From: Leucobacter celer subsp. astrifaciens
GTDB lineage: Bacteria > Actinomycetota > Actinomycetes > Actinomycetales > Microbacteriaceae
DNA: 64,000 bases
Assembly: GCF_001273835.1 (NCBI RefSeq)
Contig: NZ_JHEI01000134.1
Coordinates: forward strand, 492,147-556,146
Direction: 5' to 3'
The notes under the pieces are model-generated. The model saw only the letters and a list, made by a program, of their open reading frames with translations. It was not told where the DNA came from and ran no database searches. Position numbers and translations under genes: made by a program. How positions within the stretch are numbered: position 1 is the stretch's first letter; each line of letters opens with the position of its first letter. Below are positions 35,420 to 44,704 of the stretch, piece after piece.

Positions 35420-36865
35420 CTACCCGCGGGGCGCGTAGGCGACGACCCGCGTCGAGCGGGCGACCACCGCGCGGAGCGACTCGAGTCCGGGCTCGATCAA
35501 ACCGAGGGTCTGCGCCTGCACGAGCAGGTTGCCCATGGCGGTCGCCTCGATGGGGCCGGCCAGCACCGGCAGACCGGAGCGGTCGGCGAGAGCCTGGCAG
35601 AGCAGGGTGTTCTGCGAGCCGCCGCCGACGATGTGGATGACGGAGACCTCACGATCGGCGAGGCGGGAGCCCTCGCGCACCGCCTCGGCGAAGGCCGCCG
35701 CGAGGCTCTCGACGATCGACCGCACGATCTCCGCCGGGGTCTGCGGGGCGCGCTCCCCGCGCGTCGCGAACCAGGACCGGATGCGGTCGGGAACATCGCC
35801 CGGGGGGAGGAAGACGGGGTCGTTGACGTCGAAGATCGGAGACGCGGATCCCACCCGCGCGGCCTCGTCGAGCAGTTCGCTCAGGCGACTGGATCGCTGC
35901 GCGTCCGTGGCGCCCGGCTCCCAGTGGCGCAGCGACTCCGAGAGCAGCCACAGCCCCATGACGTTGTGCAGGAAGCGGGTGGTGCCCCCGATCCCGCCCT
36001 CGTTCGTGAAGTTGGCGAGGTAGGCCTCGTCGCTCAGCACGGGCGCGTCGAGCTCGAGGCCGACCAGGCCCCAGGTGCCGCAGGAGATGTAGGCGAAGTC
36101 GGGCCGCTCCGCAGGCACCGCGGCGACGGCGGAGGCCGTGTCGTGCGACGCGACGGCCACGACGTCGATCGTGCGTCCGACGACCGCCGCGGCCTCGGGC
36201 GCGAGCGAGCCCAGCCGGCTGCCGGCCTCGATGAGCGGCGGCAGGATCCGGGATGGGATCCCGAGCCCGGAGGCGAGTTCGAGATCCCACGCGCGACTGC
36301 GCGGATCCAGCAGCCCGGTGGTCGACGCGTTGCTGAGCTCTGCCGCTTCGACGCCGGTGAGCCAGTAGTTCAGCAGATCGGGGATCAGCAGCACGCGGTC
36401 GGCGAGATCCAGCAGCTCGCCCTCCGCCGCGAACTGGAAGATCGTGTTGAAGGGCAGGTGCTGCAGACCGTTGCGGGCGTAGAGCTGCTCGGCGGGCACG
36501 CGCGCGTGTACCGCAGCTACGCCGGTCTCGCACCGCGCGTCGCGGTAGTGGTGGGGAACGCCCAGCAGGCGCCCGCCGCGCAGCAGGCCGTAGTCCACCG
36601 CCCAGGAGTCGATGCCCACGGAGGCGATCTCGCCGGGCGACTCGCGCTCGGCGAGCGCGAGGCCGGCGAGCGCCTGGCGATAGAGCTCGAGCAGGTTCCA
36701 GTGCAGGCCGTCCCGCGTGCGCACGGGATCGTTCGCGAAGCGCGCCACGTGCTGCGTGCGCAGCACGCCCCCGTCGACGCGGCCGAGGATCACGCGGCCG
36801 CTCGTGGCGCCCAGATCGACGGCGGCGACCGCGGCGGATGCGGCCTGTGCGTTGCGGGTGGTCAT
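35420..36865 (-). CDS. rhaB: Rhamnulokinase
   Basis: The 481-residue FGGY kinase has AAVDLGATSGRVILGRV at the N terminus, the RhaB pattern LHWNLLELY and SVGIDSWAVDYGLL, then VASHDTASAVAAVP, CGTWGLVG and the C-terminal VGGGSQNTLLCQ. It phosphorylates L-rhamnulose with ATP. ATG 36865 follows GAGGAG. It follows rhaI by 52 bp on the same strand and its product is the substrate of the aldolase encoded at 25033. Confidence 0.93.
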   Translation of the reverse strand: MTTRNAQAASAAVAAVDLGATSGRVILGRVDGGVLRTQHVARFANDPVRTRDGLHWNLLELYRQALAGLALAERESPGEIASVGIDSWAVDYGLLRGGRLLGVPHHYRDARCETGVAAVHARVPAEQLYARNGLQHLPFNTIFQFAAEGELLDLADRVLLIPDLLNYWLTGVEAAELSNASTTGLLDPRSRAWDLELASGLGIPSRILPPLIEAGSRLGSLAPEAAAVVGRTIDVVAVASHDTASAVAAVPAERPDFAYISCGTWGLVGLELDAPVLSDEAYLANFTNEGGIGGTTRFLHNVMGLWLLSESLRHWEPGATDAQRSSRLSELLDEAARVGSASPIFDVNDPVFLPPGDVPDRIRSWFATRGERAPQTPAEIVRSIVESLAAAFAEAVREGSRLADREVSVIHIVGGGSQNTLLCQALADRSGLPVLAGPIEATAMGNLLVQAQTLGLIEPGLESLRAVVARSTRVVAYAPRG

Positions 36866-36917
36866 GCGGAGCTCCTCGGAGAAGGGACGGGCGGGGGAGT
36901 TCAGCCGGGGGCGTGGG

Positions 36918-38087
36918 CTAAGCCCCCCAGCTGGCCTGGGTGCCACCGACGCGATCGGCCTCGATCCGCTGCTGATAGCCGGACTCGGCGTAGGCGCGCA
37001 TGGGGTCGGCCGGCAGTCCGCGGGATTCGCGCCACGCGGCGAGCGCGGGGCGCACGTCGGTGTAGAAGGCGTCCATAAAGATCTCGTTCGCCGCGAGCAC
37101 GTCGTTCGCCGTTCGCGCGGCCGCGAGTGCGTCGCCGTCGAGCAGCAGAGCACGGGCGGTCATCTCCTGCACGTTCAGCACGGAGCGGATCTGGCCCGGG
37201 ATCTTCGCCTCGATGTTGTGGCACTGGTCGAGCATGAAGGTGACGTCGGGGTGGTTCAGGCCGCCGCCCCGGATCACCTCGACGAGGATGCGGAACAGCT
37301 GGAACGGGTCGGCCGCCCCCACGATGAGATCGTCGTCGGCGTAGAAGCGGGAGTTGAAGTCGAACGAGCCGAGCTTGCCGAGGCGCAGCAGCTGCATGAC
37401 GATGAACTCGATGTTGGTTCCCGGCGCGTGGTGGCCGGTGTCGAGGCAGACCATCGCGCGGTCGCCGAGCGCGGCCACCTGGGCGTACGAGGTGCCCCAG
37501 TCGGGCACGTCGGTGTGGTAGAAAGCGGGCTCGAAGAACTTGTACTCGAGCACCAGGCGCTGCTCGTCCGAGAGGCGTGCGTAGATCGTCTGCAGCGAGT
37601 CCTGCAGGCGATCCTGCCGTGCGCGCAGGTCGGCCTGACCGGGGTAGTTCGATCCCTCTGCCAGCCAGATCTTCAGATCGCGCGATCCGGTGCGATCCAT
37701 GACGTCGATGCAGGCGAGGTGGTGGTCGATCGCCTTGCGGCGGATCCGCTCGTCCTCGTGGGTCAGTGCGCCGAACTTGTAGTCGTCGTCCTGGAAGGTG
37801 TTGGAGTTGATGGTGCCGATGGCGACGCCCTGTTCGGTGGCGAAGTCGCGCAGCGCGTCGAAGTCGTCGACCTGATCCCACGGGATATGCAGCGCCACGA
37901 CCGGTGCCAGACCGGTGTGCCGGTGCACCTGGGCCGCGTCCGAGATCTTCTCGAAGGGATCGCGCGGGGTGCCGGCGGTCGTGAAGACCTTGAAACGGGT
38001 GCCCGAGTTGCCGTACGCCCAGGACGGGACCTCGATGGCCTGCTGCTCGAGGGCTGAGAGGATGTCCGGGGTCAGCTGGGAGCTCAT
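36918..38087 (-). CDS. rhaI: L-rhamnose isomerase
   Basis: The 389-residue TIM-barrel isomerase is of the rhizobial/actinobacterial RhaI type rather than E. coli RhaA. It shows YGNSGTRFKVF, VALHIPWDQ, metal ligands in LEYKFFEPAFYHTD and CLDTGHHAPGTN, and FDFNSRFYADDD. It converts L-rhamnose to L-rhamnulose. AGGAGA precedes ATG 38087. It sits between rhaM and rhaB in order of the pathway. Confidence 0.93.
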   Translation of the reverse strand: MSSQLTPDILSALEQQAIEVPSWAYGNSGTRFKVFTTAGTPRDPFEKISDAAQVHRHTGLAPVVALHIPWDQVDDFDALRDFATEQGVAIGTINSNTFQDDDYKFGALTHEDERIRRKAIDHHLACIDVMDRTGSRDLKIWLAEGSNYPGQADLRARQDRLQDSLQTIYARLSDEQRLVLEYKFFEPAFYHTDVPDWGTSYAQVAALGDRAMVCLDTGHHAPGTNIEFIVMQLLRLGKLGSFDFNSRFYADDDLIVGAADPFQLFRILVEVIRGGGLNHPDVTFMLDQCHNIEAKIPGQIRSVLNVQEMTARALLLDGDALAAARTANDVLAANEIFMDAFYTDVRPALAAWRESRGLPADPMRAYAESGYQQRIEADRVGGTQASWGA

Positions 38088-38114
38088 GATCTGCTCTTTC
38101 TCCTGTGTCCTGCG

Positions 38115-38468
38115 CTATGCGCGATTCGAATCCGCGCGGTGGCGCGCGAGCTGGTCCTCGAGGTTGAACACCTCGGGAATCCGGGGGGCTTCCTGGTCCG
38201 GCCGGCCGGCCGACGCGATGAAGTAGCCGGCCGTCTCGGCCTCCCACGCGGCGGTGCGCGGGTCAGCCTCGAGCGCGCGCTGCGAGGCCGCGTCGTCGTC
38301 GGTCTCGTAGTAGCCGATGAGCAGGCCGTCGGCGCGGAGGAAGAGCGAGTAGTTGCGGCGCCCCGCGTCCGCGATCGCCTCGAGCATGTCGGGCCAGACG
38401 GCCGCGTGGTGCTCGGCGTACTCGGAGAGGCGGTCGGGATCGACCTGCATCTGGAAGCAGACTCGCAT
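38115..38468 (-). CDS. rhaM: L-rhamnose mutarotase
   Basis: The 117-residue protein matches the RhaM family: an N-terminal FQMQVDPDRLSEYAEHHAAV with the conserved YxxHH/W pattern, then NYSLFLRADGLLIGYYE. It interconverts the alpha and beta anomers of L-rhamnose. The C-terminal tail is slightly longer than in E. coli RhaM. It precedes rhaI by 27 bp. REP-like DNA separates it from the binding-protein gene upstream. Confidence 0.92.
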   Translation of the reverse strand: MRVCFQMQVDPDRLSEYAEHHAAVWPDMLEAIADAGRRNYSLFLRADGLLIGYYETDDDAASQRALEADPRTAAWEAETAGYFIASAGRPDQEAPRIPEVFNLEDQLARHRADSNRA

Positions 38469-38492
38469 GGTGGGGGCTTTCTGTCGGGGCGG

Positions 38493-38617
38493 GGTGGGAT
38501 CCTGCGACTGCGCGCAGGCTGATGGGAGGGCGCTTCGCGCAGGATGACGGGCTGCAACCGGTCATCCTGCGCGAGCGGAGCGAGTCGCAGGATCCACGCT
38601 CGCTCGACTGCCCGGCG
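38493..38617. repeat. Pair of REP-like elements between rhaS and rhaM
   Basis: A copy in one orientation (GGATCCTGCGACTGCGCG ... CGCGCAGGATGACGGG) is followed by one in the other (GGTCATCCTGCGCGAGCGG ... AGTCGCAGGATCCA). Each is an imperfect palindrome and the pair can form a larger cruciform. The second copy is close to identical with 20178-20223. Its place, right after a binding-protein gene inside an operon, is typical of REP sequences that protect upstream mRNA. Confidence 0.8.
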
Positions 38618-38621
38618 GCTC

Positions 38622-39665
38622 CTAGAAGTCGAAGTCGCCGATGTTGTCCGCGTTGAAGCGGTACGGGTCGCCCAGCAGCACGACTCCGTCGGCGCCGACC
38701 GTGTAGCTGCCGAGCTTGCCGGCCTCGAAGCTGTCGCCCTCGGCGCCGGTGATCTCACCGGAGACGAGCGCCTGCGCCGCGAAAGCGGTCAGGTAGCCGA
38801 GATCCTCGGGGTTCCACAGGGCGAACTCCGCGACGGTGCCGTCCTCGACGTACTCGCGCATCTGGTTCGGCGTGCCGAGACCGGTCAGCGACACCTTGCC
38901 CTTGGCATCGGAGGTGGACAGGTAGCGCGCCGCGGCAGCGATGCCGACCGTGGTGGGCGAGACGATGCCCTTCAGCTCGGGGTAGGTCTGCAGCAGGGCC
39001 GCGGTCTTGTCGAACGAGGTCTGGTCGTCGTCGTCGCCGTACACGACCTCGACGAGCTCGATGTCGGGGTGGTTGGCCTCGAGCTCTTCCTTCATGAGGT
39101 CGATCCAGGCGTTCTGGTTGGTCGCGTTGGCCGCGGCCGAGAGCACGGCGACCTGGCCGGACCCGCCGATCTGCTCGGCGATCATGTCGACCTGCACCTG
39201 GGCGATGCCGGCGGCGTCGGCCTGGTTGATGAACAGGTCGCGGCAATCGGTGTTGGTGTCGGAGTCGAAGGTGACCACCTTGATGTCGTTGTCGCGAGCC
39301 TCGTTCAGCGCATCGCAGATGGCCTGCGGGTCGTTGGCCGAGACGGCGAGCGCGTCGACGCCCTGCTGGGTGGCGGTGTTGATGAAGCTCACCTGCGCGT
39401 CCGGGGTGGCCTCCGAGGGGCCGACCTCGTTGAAGGTGCCGCCGAACTCCTCGACGGCGGCCTTGCCGCCCTTGCTCGAGGTGTCGAAGTAGGGGTTACC
39501 GAGGTTCTTCGGCAGGAAGGTGACGCTCACGGCGTCGCCGGCGTCGCCGGATCCCGAATCGGATCCGCCGGCGTCACTGCCGCCCGAGCAGCCCGAGAGC
39601 AGCAGTGCGGCGCTTGCGGCCAGCGCGATGAGCGCTCCGGCCTTCTTGTTCTTCTGGAACCACAT
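38622..39665 (-). CDS. rhaS: Rhamnose ABC transporter substrate-binding lipoprotein
   Basis: The 347-residue protein has lipobox LLSGC (Cys near 26), a Gly/Ser/Asp linker and the RbsB-like fold with the RhaS pattern FLPKNLGNPYFDTSSKGG, QQGVDALAVSANDP and VTFDSDTNTDCRDLF. It delivers L-rhamnose to RhaP/RhaQ. It is the fourth gene of the minus-strand importer block and is followed by rhaM, rhaI and rhaB. Confidence 0.93.
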   Translation of the reverse strand: MWFQKNKKAGALIALAASAALLLSGCSGGSDAGGSDSGSGDAGDAVSVTFLPKNLGNPYFDTSSKGGKAAVEEFGGTFNEVGPSEATPDAQVSFINTATQQGVDALAVSANDPQAICDALNEARDNDIKVVTFDSDTNTDCRDLFINQADAAGIAQVQVDMIAEQIGGSGQVAVLSAAANATNQNAWIDLMKEELEANHPDIELVEVVYGDDDDQTSFDKTAALLQTYPELKGIVSPTTVGIAAAARYLSTSDAKGKVSLTGLGTPNQMREYVEDGTVAEFALWNPEDLGYLTAFAAQALVSGEITGAEGDSFEAGKLGSYTVGADGVVLLGDPYRFNADNIGDFDF

Positions 39666-39724
39666 CGTTCGTTTTCCTTTCGTGCCCGGTGGGGCGGTGG
39701 GGTGTTCGTTGGAGGGGTACGGGG

Positions 39725-40792
39725 TTACTTCTCGCTCGCGGGGGTTCCCGCCAGGCGCAGTCTGCGGCCCGGTCTGCCGCGGTTGCGCATCGCAGCGAAC
39801 ACGCTCGAGGAGACGACGGCGGCGATGAGCAGCACGCCGGTGATGATGTTGATCACGTCGGAGGTGACGTTCGCGAGGCGCAGCGCGCTCGCGAGCACCC
39901 CGATCAGCAGCACGCCGGCGATGACGCCGTGCAGTGCGCCGCGGCCCCCGAAGATCGAGACGCCGCCCAGCAGCACCGCGGCGATCACCTGCATCTCCAT
40001 GCCGGTGGCGTTGTCGCCGCGGGCACTGCCGTAGCGCAGTGTGTAGTAGATGCCGGCGAGTGCCGCCACGGCACCGCTGAGCACGAAGAGGATCAGCTTG
40101 GTGCGCCCCACGTCGACGCCCGAGAAGCGGGCCGCCTCGGACGAGAGTCCGATCGCGAAGACGCCCCGGCCGAAACGGGTGAAGTGCAGCATGATGGTGA
40201 ATGCCACGGCGAGCAGCGCGAAGAGGATCACGACGACCGGAACCCCGGTGCTGCCGATCTTCTCCTTCGCGAGGGAGGTCCAGAACTCGGGGAAGTCGGT
40301 GACGGCCGTCGTGCCCAGCAGGCCGACTGCCAGGCCGCGGTAGAGCGCGAGCGTGCCGATCGTGACGGCGAGAGACGGCAGCCCGACGACCGTGACGAGG
40401 AAGCCGTTCAGCGCCCCGCAGAGCACGCCGGCGATGATCGCGAGCACGATCGTGAGGCCGAACGGCACGCCGGCCTGGGTGAGCACACCGGTGAGCACGC
40501 TCGAGAATCCGACCACGCTGGCCACGGAGAGATCGATCTCCCCGGTGACGATGATCGCGGTCATCGGCAGCGCGATGATGAGGATCGGGAACATGTCGAG
40601 CAGCAGGTAGGTCATGGTGATCTTGCTGCCGAAGTTCGGCACGATGGCGGCGGCGGCGAGCACGACGAGCACGAACAGTGCGATCATCGTGGCCTCGCGC
40701 GTCAGCAGCAGCCGCTGCCAGAGCGGGCGATCGTACTCGGCGATCGGCCGCAGGCCCGCCGTGGTGGTCGGTGCAGTCGTGGTGGCGCTCAT
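39725..40792 (-). CDS. rhaQ: Rhamnose ABC transporter permease
   Basis: The 355-residue CUT2 permease has IIVTGEIDLSVASVVG, GLSSEAARFSGVDVGR and LLGGVSIFGGRGALHG. It is the second of two permeases, which form a heterodimer in rhamnose importers. ATG 40792 overlaps the stop of the upstream permease. Confidence 0.9.
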   Translation of the reverse strand: MSATTTAPTTTAGLRPIAEYDRPLWQRLLLTREATMIALFVLVVLAAAAIVPNFGSKITMTYLLLDMFPILIIALPMTAIIVTGEIDLSVASVVGFSSVLTGVLTQAGVPFGLTIVLAIIAGVLCGALNGFLVTVVGLPSLAVTIGTLALYRGLAVGLLGTTAVTDFPEFWTSLAKEKIGSTGVPVVVILFALLAVAFTIMLHFTRFGRGVFAIGLSSEAARFSGVDVGRTKLILFVLSGAVAALAGIYYTLRYGSARGDNATGMEMQVIAAVLLGGVSIFGGRGALHGVIAGVLLIGVLASALRLANVTSDVINIITGVLLIAAVVSSSVFAAMRNRGRPGRRLRLAGTPASEK

Positions 40793-41828
40793 CGCCCCGT
40801 CTCCCGTCCCTCGATGAGTTTGCGGTGTTGTCTGACGGCGATCACCCGATCGAGCACGATCGCGCCGATGATGAGTGCGCCGACGACGGCGCGCTGCCAG
40901 AAGTCGGGAACCCCGAGCACGGGCAGGGCCCGGTTGATGGTCATGAGCAGCACGGCTCCGATCGCGGCCCCCCAGACCGTTCCCACGCCGCCGAAGATGG
41001 CCACGCCGCCGATCACCGCGGCGCCGACCGCCTCGAGCTCCCAGCCCGATCCGGCTTGTGAGTTGATGGTGCCGTAGCGAGCGGCGTAGAGCACACCGGC
41101 GAAGCCTGCGAGAGCACCCGACAGCACGAAGGCCGTGAGCACGCGGCGGGTGACGGGGAGACCGTAGAGGTCCGCGGCTGCGGGATCCGACCCGATCGCG
41201 TAGCACTCGCGGCCCGCGCGGGTGTTGCGCATCCACCAGGCGACGGCGATGAGTACGATCACGGCGACGATGGTGAGCACCGGAATGCTGAGCACCTGCG
41301 CGGTGCCGAGGCGCAGGAACTCGCGCGGCATGTCCGAGGCGTTGATGCGGTCGGAGCCCGTCCACAGCACGTTGACCCCTCTGAAGGCGTACATCGTGCC
41401 GAGCGTGATGACGAGGGCCGGCACCTTCGCGAAGGCCACGAGGGCTCCGTTGATGAGGCCGAGCAGCCCGCCGAAGACGATGGCGATGAGGATCACCGCG
41501 AGCATCGGGATGCCGGGGACGTCGATGAACAGGCGCCCGGTGAGGTACGCGCTGAGGCCGAGCACGGAGCCGACCGAGAGGTCGACGTTGCGCGTGATCA
41601 GCACGACCGCCTGGCCGATGGCGACGAGCATGAGCAGTGACGGCGTGAGCCAGAGATCGCGGTAGCCGTCGGGGGAGAAGAGGAAGTTGGGGTTCTTGAT
41701 CGTGGCCGCGGCGATCACGAGGATCACGGCCAGCACGATGCTCGCCTCGCGGGCCCGCGTCAGCCTGCCGAAGGCCGTTCCGAGTGCGCTGGGCTTCGGA
41801 GCCGTGGGCTTCGGGGCGGTGGTGGCGC

Positions 41829-41832
<4 letters not shown>
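40789..41832 (-). CDS. rhaP: Rhamnose ABC transporter permease
   Basis: The 347-residue CUT2 permease has [34 protein letters not shown] and [16 protein letters not shown]. It shares the N-terminal MSATT lead with rhaQ. ATG 41832 overlaps the stop of rhaT (41829-41831), so the block is translationally coupled. Confidence 0.9.
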
Positions 41833-43358
<1,526 letters not shown>

Positions 43359-43417
43359 TGAACTCACGGCTTCCTGCCGCGGAGGATGTCGGGTGTCGAG
43401 CGTGTTTCCGCGGCGTA

Positions 43418-43433
43418 AATGAATCGTTTCAAT
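43418..43433. promoter_or_regulatory. LacI-type operator before the rhamnose importer
   Basis: AATGAATCGTTTCAAT has the central CG and TGAA/TTCA half-sites of LacI/GalR operators. The same 16 bases occur at 48727-48742 before the rhamnosidase gene. It lies in the divergent gap between rhaT and the lacI-type gene. Confidence 0.8.
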
Positions 43434-43494
43434 GAGCATTGAACCACACGCGTTTCGAGCACGTCAAGTCGGGGTTGCCGAATTTCGCCGCGTC

Positions 43495-43515
43495 GTTATT
43501 GAAGCGTTTCATAAC
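43495..43515. promoter_or_regulatory. LacI-type operator before the regulator gene
   Basis: TGAAGCGTTTCA at 43500-43511 is flanked by GTTAT and ATAAC, giving a longer palindrome. It lies 75 bp upstream of the lacI-type gene and suggests autoregulation. Confidence 0.75.
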
Positions 43516-43590
43516 GGTTGCCGCCCCGAGTAGAATTGCCGCATTATTCTGGTGCGCCTCCGTCATCACGCGACGGGGAGAGGAACGGCG

Positions 43591-44598
43591 ATGGCGATCA
43601 GTATCCGTGACGTCGCCCGTGCGGCCGGCGTCTCGGTCGGCACCGTGTCGAACGTGCTGAACCGCCCGGAGATCGTCGCACCGGCCACGGTCTCGCGGGT
43701 CACCGCCACGATCGAGAGTCTCGGCTTCGTGCGCAACGACGCCGCCAGGCAGCTGCGCGCGGGACGCAGCCGCAGCCTCGGCCTCGTGGTGCTCGACACC
43801 CGAAACCCGTTCTTCATGGACGTGGCGCACGGAGCCCAGCGCCGGGCCCTGGACGACGGGTACACCGTGCTCATGGGCGGCAGCGACGAGTCGCGGGAGC
43901 GCGAGCAGAGCCTGCTCGACATGTTCGAGGAGCACCGCGTCGCCGGTGTGCTCATCTCGCCGGTGCTCACTGAGCTCACCCAGCTGCGCAAGCTGCGCGA
44001 CGTCGGAATCCCGGTCGTGCTCGTCGACCGCGGCACCAGCGACCGCACCTTCTCCTCGGTGGCGGTCGACGATGTCGAGGGCGGACGCATCGCCGCCCGG
44101 CACCTCATCGAGGTGGGACGCCGCCGCATCGCCTTCGTGGGCGGTCCGGAGGGGCTCGAGCAGGTCGACGACCGATTGGCCGGTGCGCGATCCGTCGTGG
44201 CCGAGCACGCGGGAGTCTCGCTCGAGATGTTCCCCACCGAGGCGCTCAGCGTGCTCGAGGGCCGGCGCATCGGCGCGCAGCTGGCGCAGATGGACGCGGA
44301 TCGGCGCCCCGACGCCGTCTTCGCCGCGAACGACCTCCTCGCGATGGGCGTGCTGCAGGCCCTGGTGATGACCGGTTCGCTGCGTGTGCCCGAGGACGTC
44401 GCCCTCATCGGCTACGACGACATCGACTTCGCGAGCGCCGCTGTGGTGCCCATCAGCTCGGTGCGGCAGCCCGCGACCGAGATCGGCGAGACCGCCGTCG
44501 ATCTGCTGCTGAAGGAGGCGGAGGCCGGAGTCGACGCCGACCGCGAGCAGGTCGTGTTCCAGCCTCGGCTGGTGGTGCGGGCCTCGACTGCGGGGTGA
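43591..44598 (+). CDS. LacI-family transcriptional regulator, probable rhamnose repressor
   Basis: The 335-residue protein has the LacI DNA-binding head ISIRDVARAAGVSVGTVSNV (about 3-22), hinge LRAGRSRSLGLVVLD, and a type 1 binding-protein sensor domain with DVALIGYDDIDFA. The start ATG 43591 follows GGGAGAGGAA. It is divergent from rhaT and convergent with the rhamnosidase gene, and matching operators precede all three transcription units. The likely inducer is L-rhamnose or a close product. Confidence 0.9.
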   Translation: MAISIRDVARAAGVSVGTVSNVLNRPEIVAPATVSRVTATIESLGFVRNDAARQLRAGRSRSLGLVVLDTRNPFFMDVAHGAQRRALDDGYTVLMGGSDESREREQSLLDMFEEHRVAGVLISPVLTELTQLRKLRDVGIPVVLVDRGTSDRTFSSVAVDDVEGGRIAARHLIEVGRRRIAFVGGPEGLEQVDDRLAGARSVVAEHAGVSLEMFPTEALSVLEGRRIGAQLAQMDADRRPDAVFAANDLLAMGVLQALVMTGSLRVPEDVALIGYDDIDFASAAVVPISSVRQPATEIGETAVDLLLKEAEAGVDADREQVVFQPRLVVRASTAG

Positions 44599-44636
44599 CG
44601 TCTGCTGCGGTGCGGAGTGCCGCTGCATCCCCGGAA

Positions 44637-44693
44637 CCGCTTGCGCCTTTCCGGGCCTGCATCGCGCAGGAGGCCCCGAAAAGGCGCAAGCGG
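44637..44693. terminator. Long hairpin between convergent lacI-type and rhamnosidase genes
   Basis: Arms 44637-44649 and 44681-44693 (CCGCTTGCGCCTT/AAGGCGCAAGCGG) pair perfectly. The stem continues inward with small bulges through GGGCC and CCTGC/GCAGG. It can act as a bidirectional terminator. Confidence 0.7.
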
Positions 44694-44704
44694 AAGGGAG
44701 ACGA

